A stretch of DNA of 64,000 bases from contig JBLDXI010000029.1 of NCBI GenBank assembly GCA_047495785.1, positions 2,666,001 to 2,730,000 on the forward strand, read 5' to 3'. The stretch comes from Lepidodermella squamata. Taxonomy: Eukaryota > Gastrotricha. The notes under the pieces are model-generated. The model ran no database searches, was not told the DNA's origin, and saw only the letters and a program-made list of their open reading frames with translations. The position numbers were made by a program, and so were the translations under genes. Below, in pieces: positions 48,797-59,469 of this stretch. How positions within the stretch are numbered: the first letter of the stretch is position 1; every line of letters starts with the position of its first letter.

Positions 48797-49180
48797 ATGC
48801 ACGTTTCAAACTACGCCTTAATCTTTGTGATTCTTTCGAGTTTTCTCGATGGAATTTACGCGATTTCTTGCTGCTCCTGCGTCGACTGCAAGGGTAAATC
48901 AACTCAAGTTGCTGACGTCCAGCTTTGCCCGATTGATTTCAACGTCTGCTATTCTTACGTGAGGAACAACTCGCTGGGCGAGGTTTACATCCAGCGCGGA
49001 TGTGGCAGCCAGTGCCCGTTGAAGATCGACACGACTAATGCGATGGTTTGCTGTATTGGCGATGGCTGTAACTGCCCGAATTACAATGGCGGCCTGTCAC
49101 AAACTGCGCTGTTCAAAGACTACCTGTTGCTACCTTTGCTAGCTTTCGTAGCATGCATCACTTCAGGCCGTTTACTATGA
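48797..49180 (+). CDS. Ly6/uPAR-like GPI-anchored protein, cluster member 5 (intronless)
   Basis: A single exon of 127 residues. Signal peptide (YALIFVILSSFLDGIYA), then ISCCSCVDC, VQLCPIDFNVC, RGCGSQCP, VCCIGDGCNCP and a hydrophobic tail (DYLLLPLLAFVACITSG). AATAAA lies 25 bp after the stop (49205), shared with the preceding gene if the two are co-transcribed. Confidence 0.85.
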   Translation: MHVSNYALIFVILSSFLDGIYAISCCSCVDCKGKSTQVADVQLCPIDFNVCYSYVRNNSLGEVYIQRGCGSQCPLKIDTTNAMVCCIGDGCNCPNYNGGLSQTALFKDYLLLPLLAFVACITSGRLL

Positions 49181-50439
49181 TCACCGATTGGCGAAAATTT
49201 ATAAATAAATCATGCTATCTAGACTAAATGCCAATCATTTCCCAAGCCTCAGAGGTAACATTTTCGAAGGGTATCAAATAATCGTTACGCTAGGTAAGAT
49301 GGTTTCCGCGACTCTCTATCAGGCAATTCATACCTTCCCGATTCCTCTAATTGTTTGATCTACGGACACGTTTTCCAGTCTCTAGAAAAATTGGCAAAGC
49401 TTTGGAGCCCACTGGTTAATTTTGCTCTCCTTCACATCACATTAATCCATGCCATTTAGTTCATAGCCGACGAATCCGGAGTACCATGACGCATCTCTGA
49501 TCTGGAGACTGACGTTCACAAGCCATGAGAAATCCTTACCTTGTAGACTCTTAACAAGCAGCCTTAAAATTCCGAATTTATGAACATCCGGAGTTTGAAA
49601 CCCTAGCTAATAAACCCCTGTGGCATTCGGAAGCTGTCACAGCCTAGAAATGTCATTTTATGAATTTCGAAATTTCAAATATATGAAATGAATCGATCGA
49701 GTCGATTAAATTGAAGAAATTCCCTCAATTCCATCTTACAATAATACCTATAGGAATTTTCATTCACAACCAAGCCTTATTACAGGTGTTATCCGGAATG
49801 ATTTTCAATAGCCCACGATTTGATTTCCCACTTCCCACTGAAGTGAAAGCAGTGATGTGAAGCTCCTAGGTTGTAATAGCCGAAATGACTGATGCGGATA
49901 AGCCAGTCTAGCTACGATAGCATTCGATCACCCATTTTACTATAAAATGTTCATAATGTTTCCTGATTTCGAAGATTTCGGAGCCGATGTATCAAGTTAT
50001 TGTGCCTTAAGTGTGTTGATCTGCTGTCTACTTAGCAGCCACTGCTAATAATTGCGAAAATTGCCACAACAAAAGCATGGCTAACAACTCGTCTTATAGC
50101 AATTTAAGCGGATTATCAATGAAAAAACTCGATGTTTTTTCCACATATACGCATGTTCAACAATGTGTGTATGTTGATAAATGACGCCGACGGTGGTTAT
50201 AATGCTCACTCATCAATCGTGGTAATGTTCAATGAGCTATGGCAAATATATGCCAGCTTAAAGAGCGCGTGGCCATCACGTTGGCCAAGTGCAATTTGTC
50301 TCACGTCGAACGCGACTCCAATTAATGCGCCGCTACTCTCACGACAGCACATCTCAAGTGTTTTCCACACTTTGCTTATAATTCGCGATTATTCTATTAG
50401 GCTGTAATCATTTAACACCGACAAATTCTCAGCTGAAAG
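49181..50439. other. Intergenic inside the Ly6 cluster
   Basis: No gene supported. Around 50038-50070 a short NNCENCHNKS reading recalls a Ly6 start but lacks a signal peptide and further exons. An AATTCTCAG acceptor (ending 50432) lies seven bases before the next ATG. Confidence 0.4.
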
Positions 50440-50841
50440 ATGAAAGCTACCTTAATTTGCGCAGGGATAGTTATTCTGGGCCTTCTCGGACAATCCGATG
50501 CCCTGTCTTGCTGCACAGGGACTTCATCGAATGTTCGCGATGTCAACACGTGCGGAGCTGGTCAAAATTACTGCTCGGTAATTCGAACTGTTAACGGCGG
50601 TTCAGGATCCGTTTCATACTATCGCGGCTGTGAGTCGACCTGCCCACAGCCTGCGACTTACAGCGAACAAATCACTTGCTGGTAGGTTCTTTCGATTTAA
50701 TATCGCGAATTTAGCTAATTTTCCCTTTTAATACCCAGCCAAACATCTGCCTGCAACTGCCCGATTAGCTCAGGATATGTTGTAAAATCTGCAACTGGAC
50801 TCATTTTAGCTGCGATCTTCTCCAAGTTGCTCCTTTTATAG
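50440..50841 (+). CDS. Ly6/uPAR-like GPI-anchored protein, cluster member 6
   Basis: Exons 50440-50681 and 50739-50841 give 114 residues; the intron splits the TGC codon of the final double Cys (ITC|CQTSACNCP). Signal peptide KATLICAGIVILGLLGQSDA, then LSCC without the usual CxxC partner, VNTCGAGQNYC, RGCESTCP, and a tail (KSATGLILAAIFSKLLLL). The first-finger cysteine pair (C-x2-C) seen in members 1 to 5 is missing, so one disulfide is lost. Poly(A) signal AATAAA at 50886. Confidence 0.8.
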
Positions 50842-51059
50842 TGGAAAAAATGAAATGTTGACATGAGCTGATTAGATTTTTGTTAAATAAACAATTTCTT
50901 GAATTTAATCTGCACTTGAATGTTATATCATGACAGGTGCCGCCTTAACAACGCTTTTTAAGGTGTTTGCACCGGGGTGTGAGGCGGAAAGCCGCTAATC
51001 TGCCCGCGCGATGCCTCACGCCTTCCTCATACTCATTAAATTTTCATTATTCAAAAAAA

Positions 51060-51458
51060 ATGCTAGCCGCTTTTATTTTCCTGGTCTGCGTTTTACTGCC
51101 GAAGCCATCTATTCAGGGAGACGATGGCTTGACTTGTTGCATTTCAACAGAAACAGACCAATCAAAGGCCCCGCCGCGAGATTTGGACTACTGCCCGCGA
51201 GATGCCAACTTTTGCGTCGCTACGAAAACTACAAGCCCCGGCAATTTGAACACAGAACCGGTGAAAAGTTACGTTCGACAACGCTACTGTGCTGCGACGT
51301 GCCCGCAACCGATTGAGAATTCGTTCCTGCTCGAAGCTTGCTGCCCCAAAAGCGGATGCAACTGCCCAGCGGCGACTGCAGGTTCTGATAATGTCAAACT
51401 CAACTCGGGATTGGCAATTCTCGTCATCTCATTAGCTATCGGAATTTTAAGGAACTAA
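51060..51458 (+). CDS. Ly6/uPAR-like GPI-anchored protein, cluster member 7 (intronless)
   Basis: A single exon of 132 residues. Signal peptide MLAAFIFLVCVLLPKPSIQG, then LTCC (again without the C-x2-C partner), LDYCPRDANFC, RYCAATCPQP, EACCPKSGCNCP and a tail (NSGLAILVISLAIGILRN). With member 6 it forms a subgroup sharing the loss of the first-finger pair and the CPQP motif. AATAAA at 51542. Confidence 0.83.
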   Translation: MLAAFIFLVCVLLPKPSIQGDDGLTCCISTETDQSKAPPRDLDYCPRDANFCVATKTTSPGNLNTEPVKSYVRQRYCAATCPQPIENSFLLEACCPKSGCNCPAATAGSDNVKLNSGLAILVISLAIGILRN

Positions 51459-52264
51459 TGATAAAATTATAGAAATGCTCTATCATGATTCATCCTATGC
51501 TTCCATCAAATGATTTCAAGTATATCCTCATTTCGAACTGGAATAAAACATTTCCAATGAGTAAATATCGAGAAATGCCATTTTAGATGCCTATACAGTC
51601 CTCAAAACGACGTTTGATAAAAAAAAATTAAGTTAAGATTTTCAATATGAAAATCTGATTTATTTCAATTTTTTTTAATTTTTTTTTTAATTTTTGTGAA
51701 ATTTCGAAAAATTGAGTTTTTTTAGCAGTCGGTCAACGAGAGCGGATAAAAAATTTGATTCGCGACTTACGCCCACTGAGCCATGGTGCTTAAACTGTGA
51801 ACTGTCAACAAATTTGCAGATTACATCAATCATCATTCATCCTGCGTTGTACATTTATTGTTGTGGCTAGAATCTCCATAGCCTCATATATGCCTCGTAA
51901 GCAAAAATGACAGTTGACTGCGTTATTCATGCGAAAACCGCAAAAAATAGCTGCCATAACACGAATTCATAGCGTAGTATTTTTGCGCTCTCCAATGTTA
52001 AACGAGCACACACGTGATAACGTGTTTTTATGCTCGCAGCTTTGCCATGTTTGTAAAGCAAAAAAGTTGAATTGACACTAGATGTGGCAGATGGAGCTTC
52101 CGGAAATTAAACACAAAACAATAAGAAGGGAAACATTACTTCCTGCTCCGGTTCTAGAAAAATCGAAGAAAACGCAAAAAACGTAACGAATACTGAACCG
52201 AGTTCTTTCTTTTACTTGTTTTGCAGGAATAATTACATTCATAAAATGGAGCTAGATTTGAAAG
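51459..52264. other. Intergenic, no gene supported
   Basis: Convergent spacer between the Ly6 cluster (plus) and the GT6 gene (minus). It contains long A/T runs near 51620-51720 and nothing else recognisable. Confidence 0.4.
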
Positions 52265-53371
52265 CTAAGTTTTCTTCTCCTCTTCTCTCGCTTTTTCATA
52301 GTCTTTCAAAATATAAACGATCCTTTGCTCCCAAGGCCAGCCGCAGTAACCTGGGGAAAAATCGGGGCGAAATTACGAAAAATCACGAAAAATCAACAAA
52401 TTCAGCGAACCTTTCTCTCCGCAATAGTACGAAGGAGTGAGGACGATTTGCGGCGGCATAACTTTAATGAGGTAGTGATTCAAATTGCTTTCGTCATGCC
52501 ACACCGGTATGATATCCTTCGCCATATCGTGCTTGGTACACTCCGACATTTGCTGCCACATGCTCATAACATTCTGAAATTTCCCGCCATAAACCGCCCC
52601 GCTGTAATAGATTGTACCCTCATTGCTTGGTACGTAAGTGCACGAGTTGTTATTCGTTTCCAGTGGCAATTTCTCCCGTTGGTCGTTGACGTGGTACCAA
52701 TGCCAGACCGCAACTAGGTCACCAAAAATTTCGGCGCCAACGTAGCCGTTGAAGTAAATATCAGCGTCGATATTGAAGATGTAGTCCAGATTTGAACTTT
52801 CCAACAAGTCCGTTGCATTGAGGTACATTTCCGGTCTTTGCATCGAATCACCCGGCCATCCAAGCCGTTCCTGGTAGATCAGCTTAACGTCATCTCCTTT
52901 CGGCCCGTCTTTCAGCCGGTTCGTGAAAATGAAGTAGGTCACTTTGTAACTTTCGGGATCTGGGACATTCGTGAGTAGGAATTTCCGCCCGGATCTTACG
53001 AGTTTATGCGTGAAAGTCACGTAATTTCCAAGCCCGACTACGACAATGCCAAGGTGGACGATTTTTGCGCCGGCCGTTGAGACATGGCCCGTTTTCGACT
53101 GGGCGACTCGTTTGTTCTTCGTTAGCTCAAGAAGCTGCTCGAGGAAAATACGCTGTTGCGATAAGCTGAACAAAATGTTGTAGACAAGATAGGCGAAACA
53201 CGAAAAAAGCAGCAGGCCAAGGATGATGAGAAAGGCGCGATTATTAAGCAGCATGATGCTCGTAAGGCTTGTAGATGTAGCGAGATGTACGCAGGGCTTT
53301 ATGCCGTGGAGCTTTTTTATTGAGATGAATGCGAGAAGGTTTTTACGTTTTGTTTTTGAGCACCCGGCCAT
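52265..53371 (-). CDS. GT6-family glycosyltransferase (ABO / alpha-1,3-galactosyltransferase-like)
   Basis: Exons 52411-53371 and 52265-52350 give 348 residues; the alternative start at residue 40 (53254) gives the short cytosolic tail usual for Golgi type II enzymes. A membrane segment (FLIILGLLLFSCFAYLVYNI) lies near 46-66. The catalytic domain shows GLGNYVTFTHKLVRSG, RLGWPGDSMQRPEMY, the DxD-type metal site FNIDADIYF (Asp202 and Asp204), SNEGTIYYSGAVYGG, and the GT6 signature VWHDESNLNHYLI near 290-302. The second exon (GYCGWPWEQRIVYIL) restores the conserved C-terminal region; it uses a GTTCGC donor. GT6 enzymes add alpha-1,3-linked Gal or GalNAc to surface glycans. The acceptor and donor sugars cannot be read from the sequence. 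Confidence 0.88.
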
Positions 53372-54904
53372 TACGCGTGCTCGTGAGCGAGGTGAGCTGG
53401 CAGGGCACCCACTACGAGCGTGTGCAGGTACCTACTATAGCTAGTCTCGCTCACACGCACGCGCATTAGAGCATGAATAACGGCGTTTATATTTCCATGT
53501 CGCAGGGTATCATCAGCACGCCCGGGTGGCATACAGGATTGAATGCTGAAATGACACCCTTCCGCTTTTAGTTGAGATTTTAATTTGTATTTTATGACCT
53601 GGAAATGAATTTTATGGCTTTAAATCTTATTTCACCGGAATGTATAAGATGCTAGGTAAGTGGTCAAATTCAAATCGGATTTCTACTATTATATAAGCGG
53701 ATGGAGTTCAGTGTTCAAGGAAAACCCACAAATGCCCCAAAATTCCGAATTCCTAGATGCATAGACAACACTGTAACAGATAGGAAGCAAACGATTGCGA
53801 AAAGCGCGGCACGCGACCACTTTTTGTATCACCCAACGCCCTATCCGCCCATTATGAAATTAATTAGTATTAAAGACAAGTGGACCAAATATTCATCTTT
53901 CACATTTTTTTAAATTCGTCAGAAAATTACTAGATTTCGGTCTATCGAAAGAGCCCAGGTAGACTATGCAGGCTCGCATAGTTATTTTTCTAGCATTTGT
54001 TGAAAACAGCTGTTTTCGAGATTTTCGGCAAAACTGCCATTCTTCTGCCGCGGATGGGCCATCCGGAAATTGTTGAAAATTCTAAGAAAAATTGTTTGTC
54101 CATGTTGACCATTTCCTCTATCCAACGATATAAAACTTGTCCCGTAACTATTTCATTTTGATTTTCGGGTTCGATAAATTATTTTTGCTGAATATATTTG
54201 GGAAGAGGCAACGCGGCGAGAGAATTCACGGGTTCAGGACTTTAAAATACCTTCTTATTCGAAGTATTGTTTTTCATGAAAGTTGGGCACGACAGTTTTG
54301 GTTGAATCAGTCAAAAGCTTGACTATAGACCTAATGTGGCTTCGTTCCCACCCCAAAACGTTTGTTCCTGTCCTTGTCCAATGCATAACCAAATGTCACG
54401 CCGGCCCATGCGTCTGTTTTTGTGGAATACCGCTTCCTGCTTGCTACAGGTATTGATTCTTCATAGAATCGCCACTAAAAGGATGGGAGATAATTGGAAT
54501 TTATATTCATTGGATCAAAAACTCAAAAACTGATTTTATTAAAAAAGTTATCTTTGTATAATCCGGACAACTATCGTGCACCTTAATCTTTATCACCCTA
54601 ATCAAAGCCCGAGCTATACAAAGAACATTACAAATAACACTGTACATAATCAAGCAATTACGTCCTGTACTGTAAAGAGACTAAAAAGACTTGAAAGATC
54701 GCAACAATTTGACTACAAATGCATAAATCCAGTGGTTCGAGATGGATTATTCGTAAAAAGGTTGGATATTCTTCATTGATCTCGAGATATTCAATAGTGA
54801 AGCACTATTAGGCCCAGTATGACTTTTCACGAATTTCACCGTGTATAATTCCACAATCATATGAGAGTTCAAGCAAGAAATGTCCGCGCAACGGTTTGAA
54901 ACCT
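53372..54904. other. Intergenic between GT6 and LamG gene A
   Basis: No gene supported. A GC-rich purine/pyrimidine stretch with acacgcacgcgc lies near 53450-53468, likely the GT6 upstream region. Confidence 0.4.
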
Positions 54905-56912
54905 CTATATCACCGTGACGAACAAGAGGCATAGCACTGCGAACAAAATTCCAGCCGCATAATTTCGATTGGCACCACTGGTGGATCCGCTAGCAGATTT
55001 ACTGGAGGAAGTAACGAGTTTAGGCTGGCCATTAGGCCCATCTCTATTGCAGTCAAGTCCAACAGCAGCAGTCGGTGGGGATCGACAAGCTTCGGTTATT
55101 TGCCTCATTTCCTTCGCCGTCAAGGGGGAATCGTAGATCGTAACACAGGCCATATTGTCATTTTCCATCAAACCGTACTTTGTATTGTTCTCGCGATCTA
55201 ACGCTCCTCCGATTACAATCGACGGCACCCATTGAATGGCCGAGTCTGATGCGTAAAACAGCTTCCGATCGACAGTGGTTGAATTCGAGTACATTGTATT
55301 CATATCGAATTTAATTTTCGAGTAGTCTAAAATAATCAGCGTGCTGGTTTTATAAAATTGGTAAACCGTCAACTTCTGATCGCTTGAATTGTAAGTCACG
55401 CCATAAAACTTCCACGCATAGCACAATTCCGGGATAGCTAGAGACGCTGCGACACTGCTGGTTCTTTTGTCGAAAACTTTGACATGAAGCGTGTAGTCTG
55501 TTGCGCAATGAAGCGTGAGAAATGAGTTCGCCAGCTCCATCTCAAACAGTCCACTAGGCCGGCCATCGCCCCAAGCTGGATTTCCACTACCTCCGCCGCC
55601 CACACTTGTGAAGAACGAGACAGAGAATCCGGCTGGTTTCAGCGGTATCATAGTCTTATAAGCAGCCAAGGTTGTATTTTCGCCAGGAGACATGTCACTG
55701 CAGCAGTAACCGACTGCAAAGCTGAAGTAGCCGGAAAATTCTCCATAAGGCGAACTAGTCTCCAGTGATGCGCCGTACGATCTGCTATCCGGCTTGATTC
55801 CACAAATTGTGTCGTTCAGTTGCGATGTTTTGTCCAGATAAGGAGCAAATACAAGAGATTTAGGTTGCGGCCATGCAACGCCAAGTTGAACTGAAACGAT
55901 TAAGATATTTAATTTTAGCTACCATAATTTTTTAAAATATTTGGATTATCAAGTAACTTGGATTTTTCGCCACGCGTTATTTCAGTTTCAGCTCCAGAAT
56001 GAATTAATTATAGAAATATCTCTAGTTTCCAATCTGCCATTGAACATACCGTTTCCGTCACGCTTGCAGTCAACTGTCGAGGATTTCTTTGGAGCTTCGC
56101 GGCAAGATTCCAGCAATTGCCCGATTTCACTCGAATTCAGGGCTGCGGTGAACATCGAGAAGCAGAACAAGTTGTGTCCGGGTCGGAATCCCCATTCTCG
56201 GTAAGCATCCCTATCCAAAGCATCAGCCAGCATCAACTGACTCCAATCTCCGCCGATCTGCAGAGGTTTAGGCATTTTGCCGGAGACCGACTTTGATAAA
56301 TTGGCCTTAGGATCAATGACATAAGCCGTCAGTTGGCCCGCGGAGCTATCGTGGGATATCGCGAAAAACCGCCAACTATCCACCCCACATACACTTGAGA
56401 CGTTGAGCCTGATTGTCATATTTATATCGTCCTTGTCAAAAACTTTGACGATAAGGTCTTTCGAAAAGCAGACAGCTGTTAAGAAGGACTTGTCGGTTTC
56501 AAGTTCCAGTAAACCAGCAGCAGTGTCGGACAATGATTTCAGGTAAAACGATAGCGTGAAGCTAGGCTTTATCGGAACAGGGCGATAGATCGTTAAGTAG
56601 TCCCAATTTCTTCCAATGTCTGTACTCAACGAGTACGAACCAGTTAGATCCCCGAACGGGTTGTTTCCTAGGACAAATGCGGCAAAAGAGCTCGTGTTTA
56701 CTGGAGCTAGGTTGCAAATTCTGTCGTTCAAATCGTTGTTTCTGTCCATCTGGGCATGGAATACTAAAGCATCGAGTTTTGGCCACCAAGCAGTGGCGGC
56801 TGAAGAACATTTATACCGCGAAAACAGTTAACATTTCAAATTTTGAAATAAATTCGTGCATGAACTTACCTGGCGCTAAACAGCAGGCGATCGTTAACAC
56901 TAAAAGGTTCAT
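54905..56912 (-). CDS. Secreted/GPI protein with two LamG-like domains, copy A
   Basis: Exons 56870-56912, 56050-56799 and 54905-55890, with phase-1 introns, give 592 residues. A signal peptide (MNLLVLTIACCLAPA) is followed by two related modules (about 15-265 and 266-560), one per exon. Each starts with W-P-x-x-x-x-LVF and LNDxIC, and has YxPxxxFxxSFYL- or GFSVSFF-like strands, SFLTxxC, VKVFDK, a W-x-F-x-x-[IV]-[ST]-[HY]-[DN]-S-S turn, IGG..., ALDR and a closing E-x-C-R-x-[AP]-P. This is the concanavalin A-like/LamG strand pattern. The end (GILFAVLCLLFVTVI after a Ser-rich spacer) fits a GPI signal or membrane anchor. Such domains bind carbohydrates or proteins at the cell surface; the ligand is unknown. 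The paralogue B lies 3 kb away in the same direction. Confidence 0.8.
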
Positions 56913-58018
56913 CCTGAAGTATTTAATAGATAATTACCACGAATCAATTTAGCTTGTTGTTGAGCTAAACCGTGAGAAAAAAATTCAGCACAGTAGCCTT
57001 CTAAATAAAGCAGAACGATACATAAGTAAAAGCTATTGACACAGCTTTCTTGTGTTCTACAAGGCCTAAAGCCTATATTTATACTTGCTGATGACGTTTA
57101 AACGAATTCACGGCACGCTGTCTCATAAGAAAAGGTGTGATTCAATATGCCCACAGGTATAATGCCAGCGGTGGTGCCAGAAAATATATAGCGGCTATTT
57201 TTTTGTATCGTGGGAGGGCTTTCACTTTAATTCAGAGCACACAACAAGTTTCCAATTTTTTCTATATACAGCTTAACTACTACGTAACTACTTCGGTAAA
57301 AGAAAAAAGTAGAATTAATCACGAAAAAATACCCTGAAATCCTGAATTATCCGAAAAATGACACATACAGCGGTTAACAATTAACCAGCCTTGTATCTTA
57401 TATTCGAAGCCTACACGCCGAAAAAAAGCACGCCTGTAGCCGCGGAGAATTTCTAACAGTTTATAAATCCGAGAGGCATCTCGCCTGCTGATGAGCCCAC
57501 CGGAAATATTTTAAATCGTTTTAGTCCTTCCATAAGTCGACTTCACATAGACGCGTGCACCTCAATCGTGATTTGCGTGGCCCTTGAATCAGGGTGATTA
57601 AAGGGCTCAGTTACCACCACCATCGTGTGCAGACTTTTCGGATTTCAAACACCAAAACTGATTGCTGAATTACAAGCATTGAATTAAATTTGGTGACCGT
57701 GAATTTTTTTTTACTCATTTTGTTTCGATTCAATTTTTCGACGGACGAGAACTGTTGACGCGGTTGCACGTTAAAATTCAGTTAACGGGAAAATTGGTGC
57801 TGCATCAAAATTTCGAAATTATCCACGCACAAGAGCACGTTTTCGAATTCAGTTGCATCACCAACGGATGAGCACGCCGAGTTGGCACACAAGACACAAG
57901 CTGTCACTGTGATGTAACAATGCTCGTTTACTTGTCAAAAAACGAGTTCAAAAAATGTCGAACAGAGAATGTCGGTCAGTGTTGATTTTTTTATTGGGTT
58001 TGAACATCGTTTTTAAAC
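56913..58018. other. Intergenic upstream of LamG gene A
   Basis: Promoter region of LamG A on the left. A gtataatgcca motif near 57159 resembles the end of the repeat upstream of LamG B. No other gene supported. Confidence 0.4.
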
Positions 58019-58892
58019 ATGGAAACCGACACTTCAATCGACGGCGCCGGTTTCAGGCGAGGTCGTTGCAAGGAGCCAAATTGTGATTGTACATTTGTAC
58101 GCTCAGAAGCGAACAAGTTTAGCTGCGCCGCTTGTGGGTGCCTATCCGGTCGCCATCAGTACGAAACAGGTAAATTTTCCCAACATTTAAATCGTATATT
58201 TGTATCTACAACATGAAAGTTTTCGAATTTTTTATTTTTAAATTCTATTCGAAATTCTATTCCGCTATAAAATCTGTCTGATAGAAAACATATTAAATTT
58301 CCCAATTCTATTTCAGACCGTGCAATTTCGCGGGACTAACCGCGGGCGAGTGGAAACAGCTTTATAACCTGTTTTTTAAAGAGCTTTTTAGAGCTTTTCC
58401 TAATGCCAACATTTGGCTACAGCCACGAAATGGGACTGCGGTCCTTACGGATCATGCACGTAGGGTTGGTTTTTCCGTATCCACCTTAATAAAACTATTT
58501 ATTTTTCCATGTCATTTCAGGCTCCCTTCCAGCCTGTCTGCACGGCGCTTGTTCGATCTAGGCGGCAAACCAGCCGCAAGCGAAACGCTACAACCGCTTC
58601 AGCCTACGCCGGCAACGGAAACAATCGAAACAATCGAAAGGGCCGGCCGACTTCCATGACCCTACTGGCCGCCATTGCTGCTGGCACTTCCGCGTCGAGT
58701 TCGCAATCGTCGAAAACAGCCCTGGACGGCAAAATCTCTGCGTGTTGTTTTCTTCGCATAAGTCTTAGTGAGACCGCCAGCATGGTACTCTGCACAAATT
58801 GCTCCCAGCCGTGTCATCGCGCTCAAAGTTGTCAAACGAAGCATGACGTCTTCTGCGCCTATCTACCACACATATCTGTCCTGGGCCAGTGA
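58019..58892 (+). CDS. Unrecognised cysteine-rich, possibly zinc-binding protein
   Basis: The best model has exons 58019-58158, 58317-58464 and 58521-58892, giving 219 residues. The N-terminal part has C-x4-C-x-C (CKEPNCDC), then C-x2-C-x-C-x4-H (CAACGCLSGRH), spaced like a small zinc-binding fold recalling FAM221-type cysteine clusters. Exon 2 (PCNFAGLTAGEWKQLYNLFF, then FPNANIWLQP) is convincingly protein-like. Exon 3 is less certain: the join uses a weak GTTGGT donor, and its frame leads to a Ser/Arg/Asn-rich stretch and a second Cys/His group (CTNCSQPCHRAQSC). With the alternative donor GTAGGG the protein would end soon after exon 2. Function unknown. Confidence 0.5.
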
Positions 58893-59469
58893 CAGCTCAC
58901 GTCAGCTCAATTATGTCATTAACTAACAATTAACACCAACTGTACTAACAGATACCTAAATGGCTTACTGATTTTACCGAACTTTTTTTAATCACCTAAT
59001 TCGAATTCAGCAACAGAATCAACGCGTACAGAAGCTCTTGCCAGCAAGGCTAGGCGTGAGAAAACTTTCTTCGCACACGGCTAGAGTTACATAGCTGTAG
59101 CCGTGCTTTATTTCGGCGTGTATAATAGTTTTCGCTGTAACGTAATGCTTCGCGTAATGTTTCGAATGAATGAGTTAACTAACTTCCTCCTGCAACTCAG
59201 GCATCAGATCAGGACACGGCCACTTGAGCAATTTTCTAGGCAATAACACGTGGTTTTTTAGTTTCAAATAAAATATTGCGCAAAAAACGTCATTGCGAAG
59301 AAAGGACAAAACAAAAAGCTTTTCGTTTTCGTTCTCATGGATAGAGAAAAAATCGATCAAAAATTGTTATACGAAGGAAATACGCGATACAGCGCGTTTT
59401 TTCAGGCTAATGTGAGTCCGGAAATATGCAAGGCAAGGTAGGATGGGCTTAATCACATCAGATGAGAGT
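58893..59469. other. Intergenic, no gene supported
   Basis: Convergent spacer between the cysteine-rich gene and LamG gene B; nothing else recognisable. Confidence 0.4.

Noticed and set aside
50036-50090. Possible further Ly6 relic (NNCENCHNKS)
   Set aside because: Only one Cys pair, no signal peptide in frame and no downstream finger; too weak to call.
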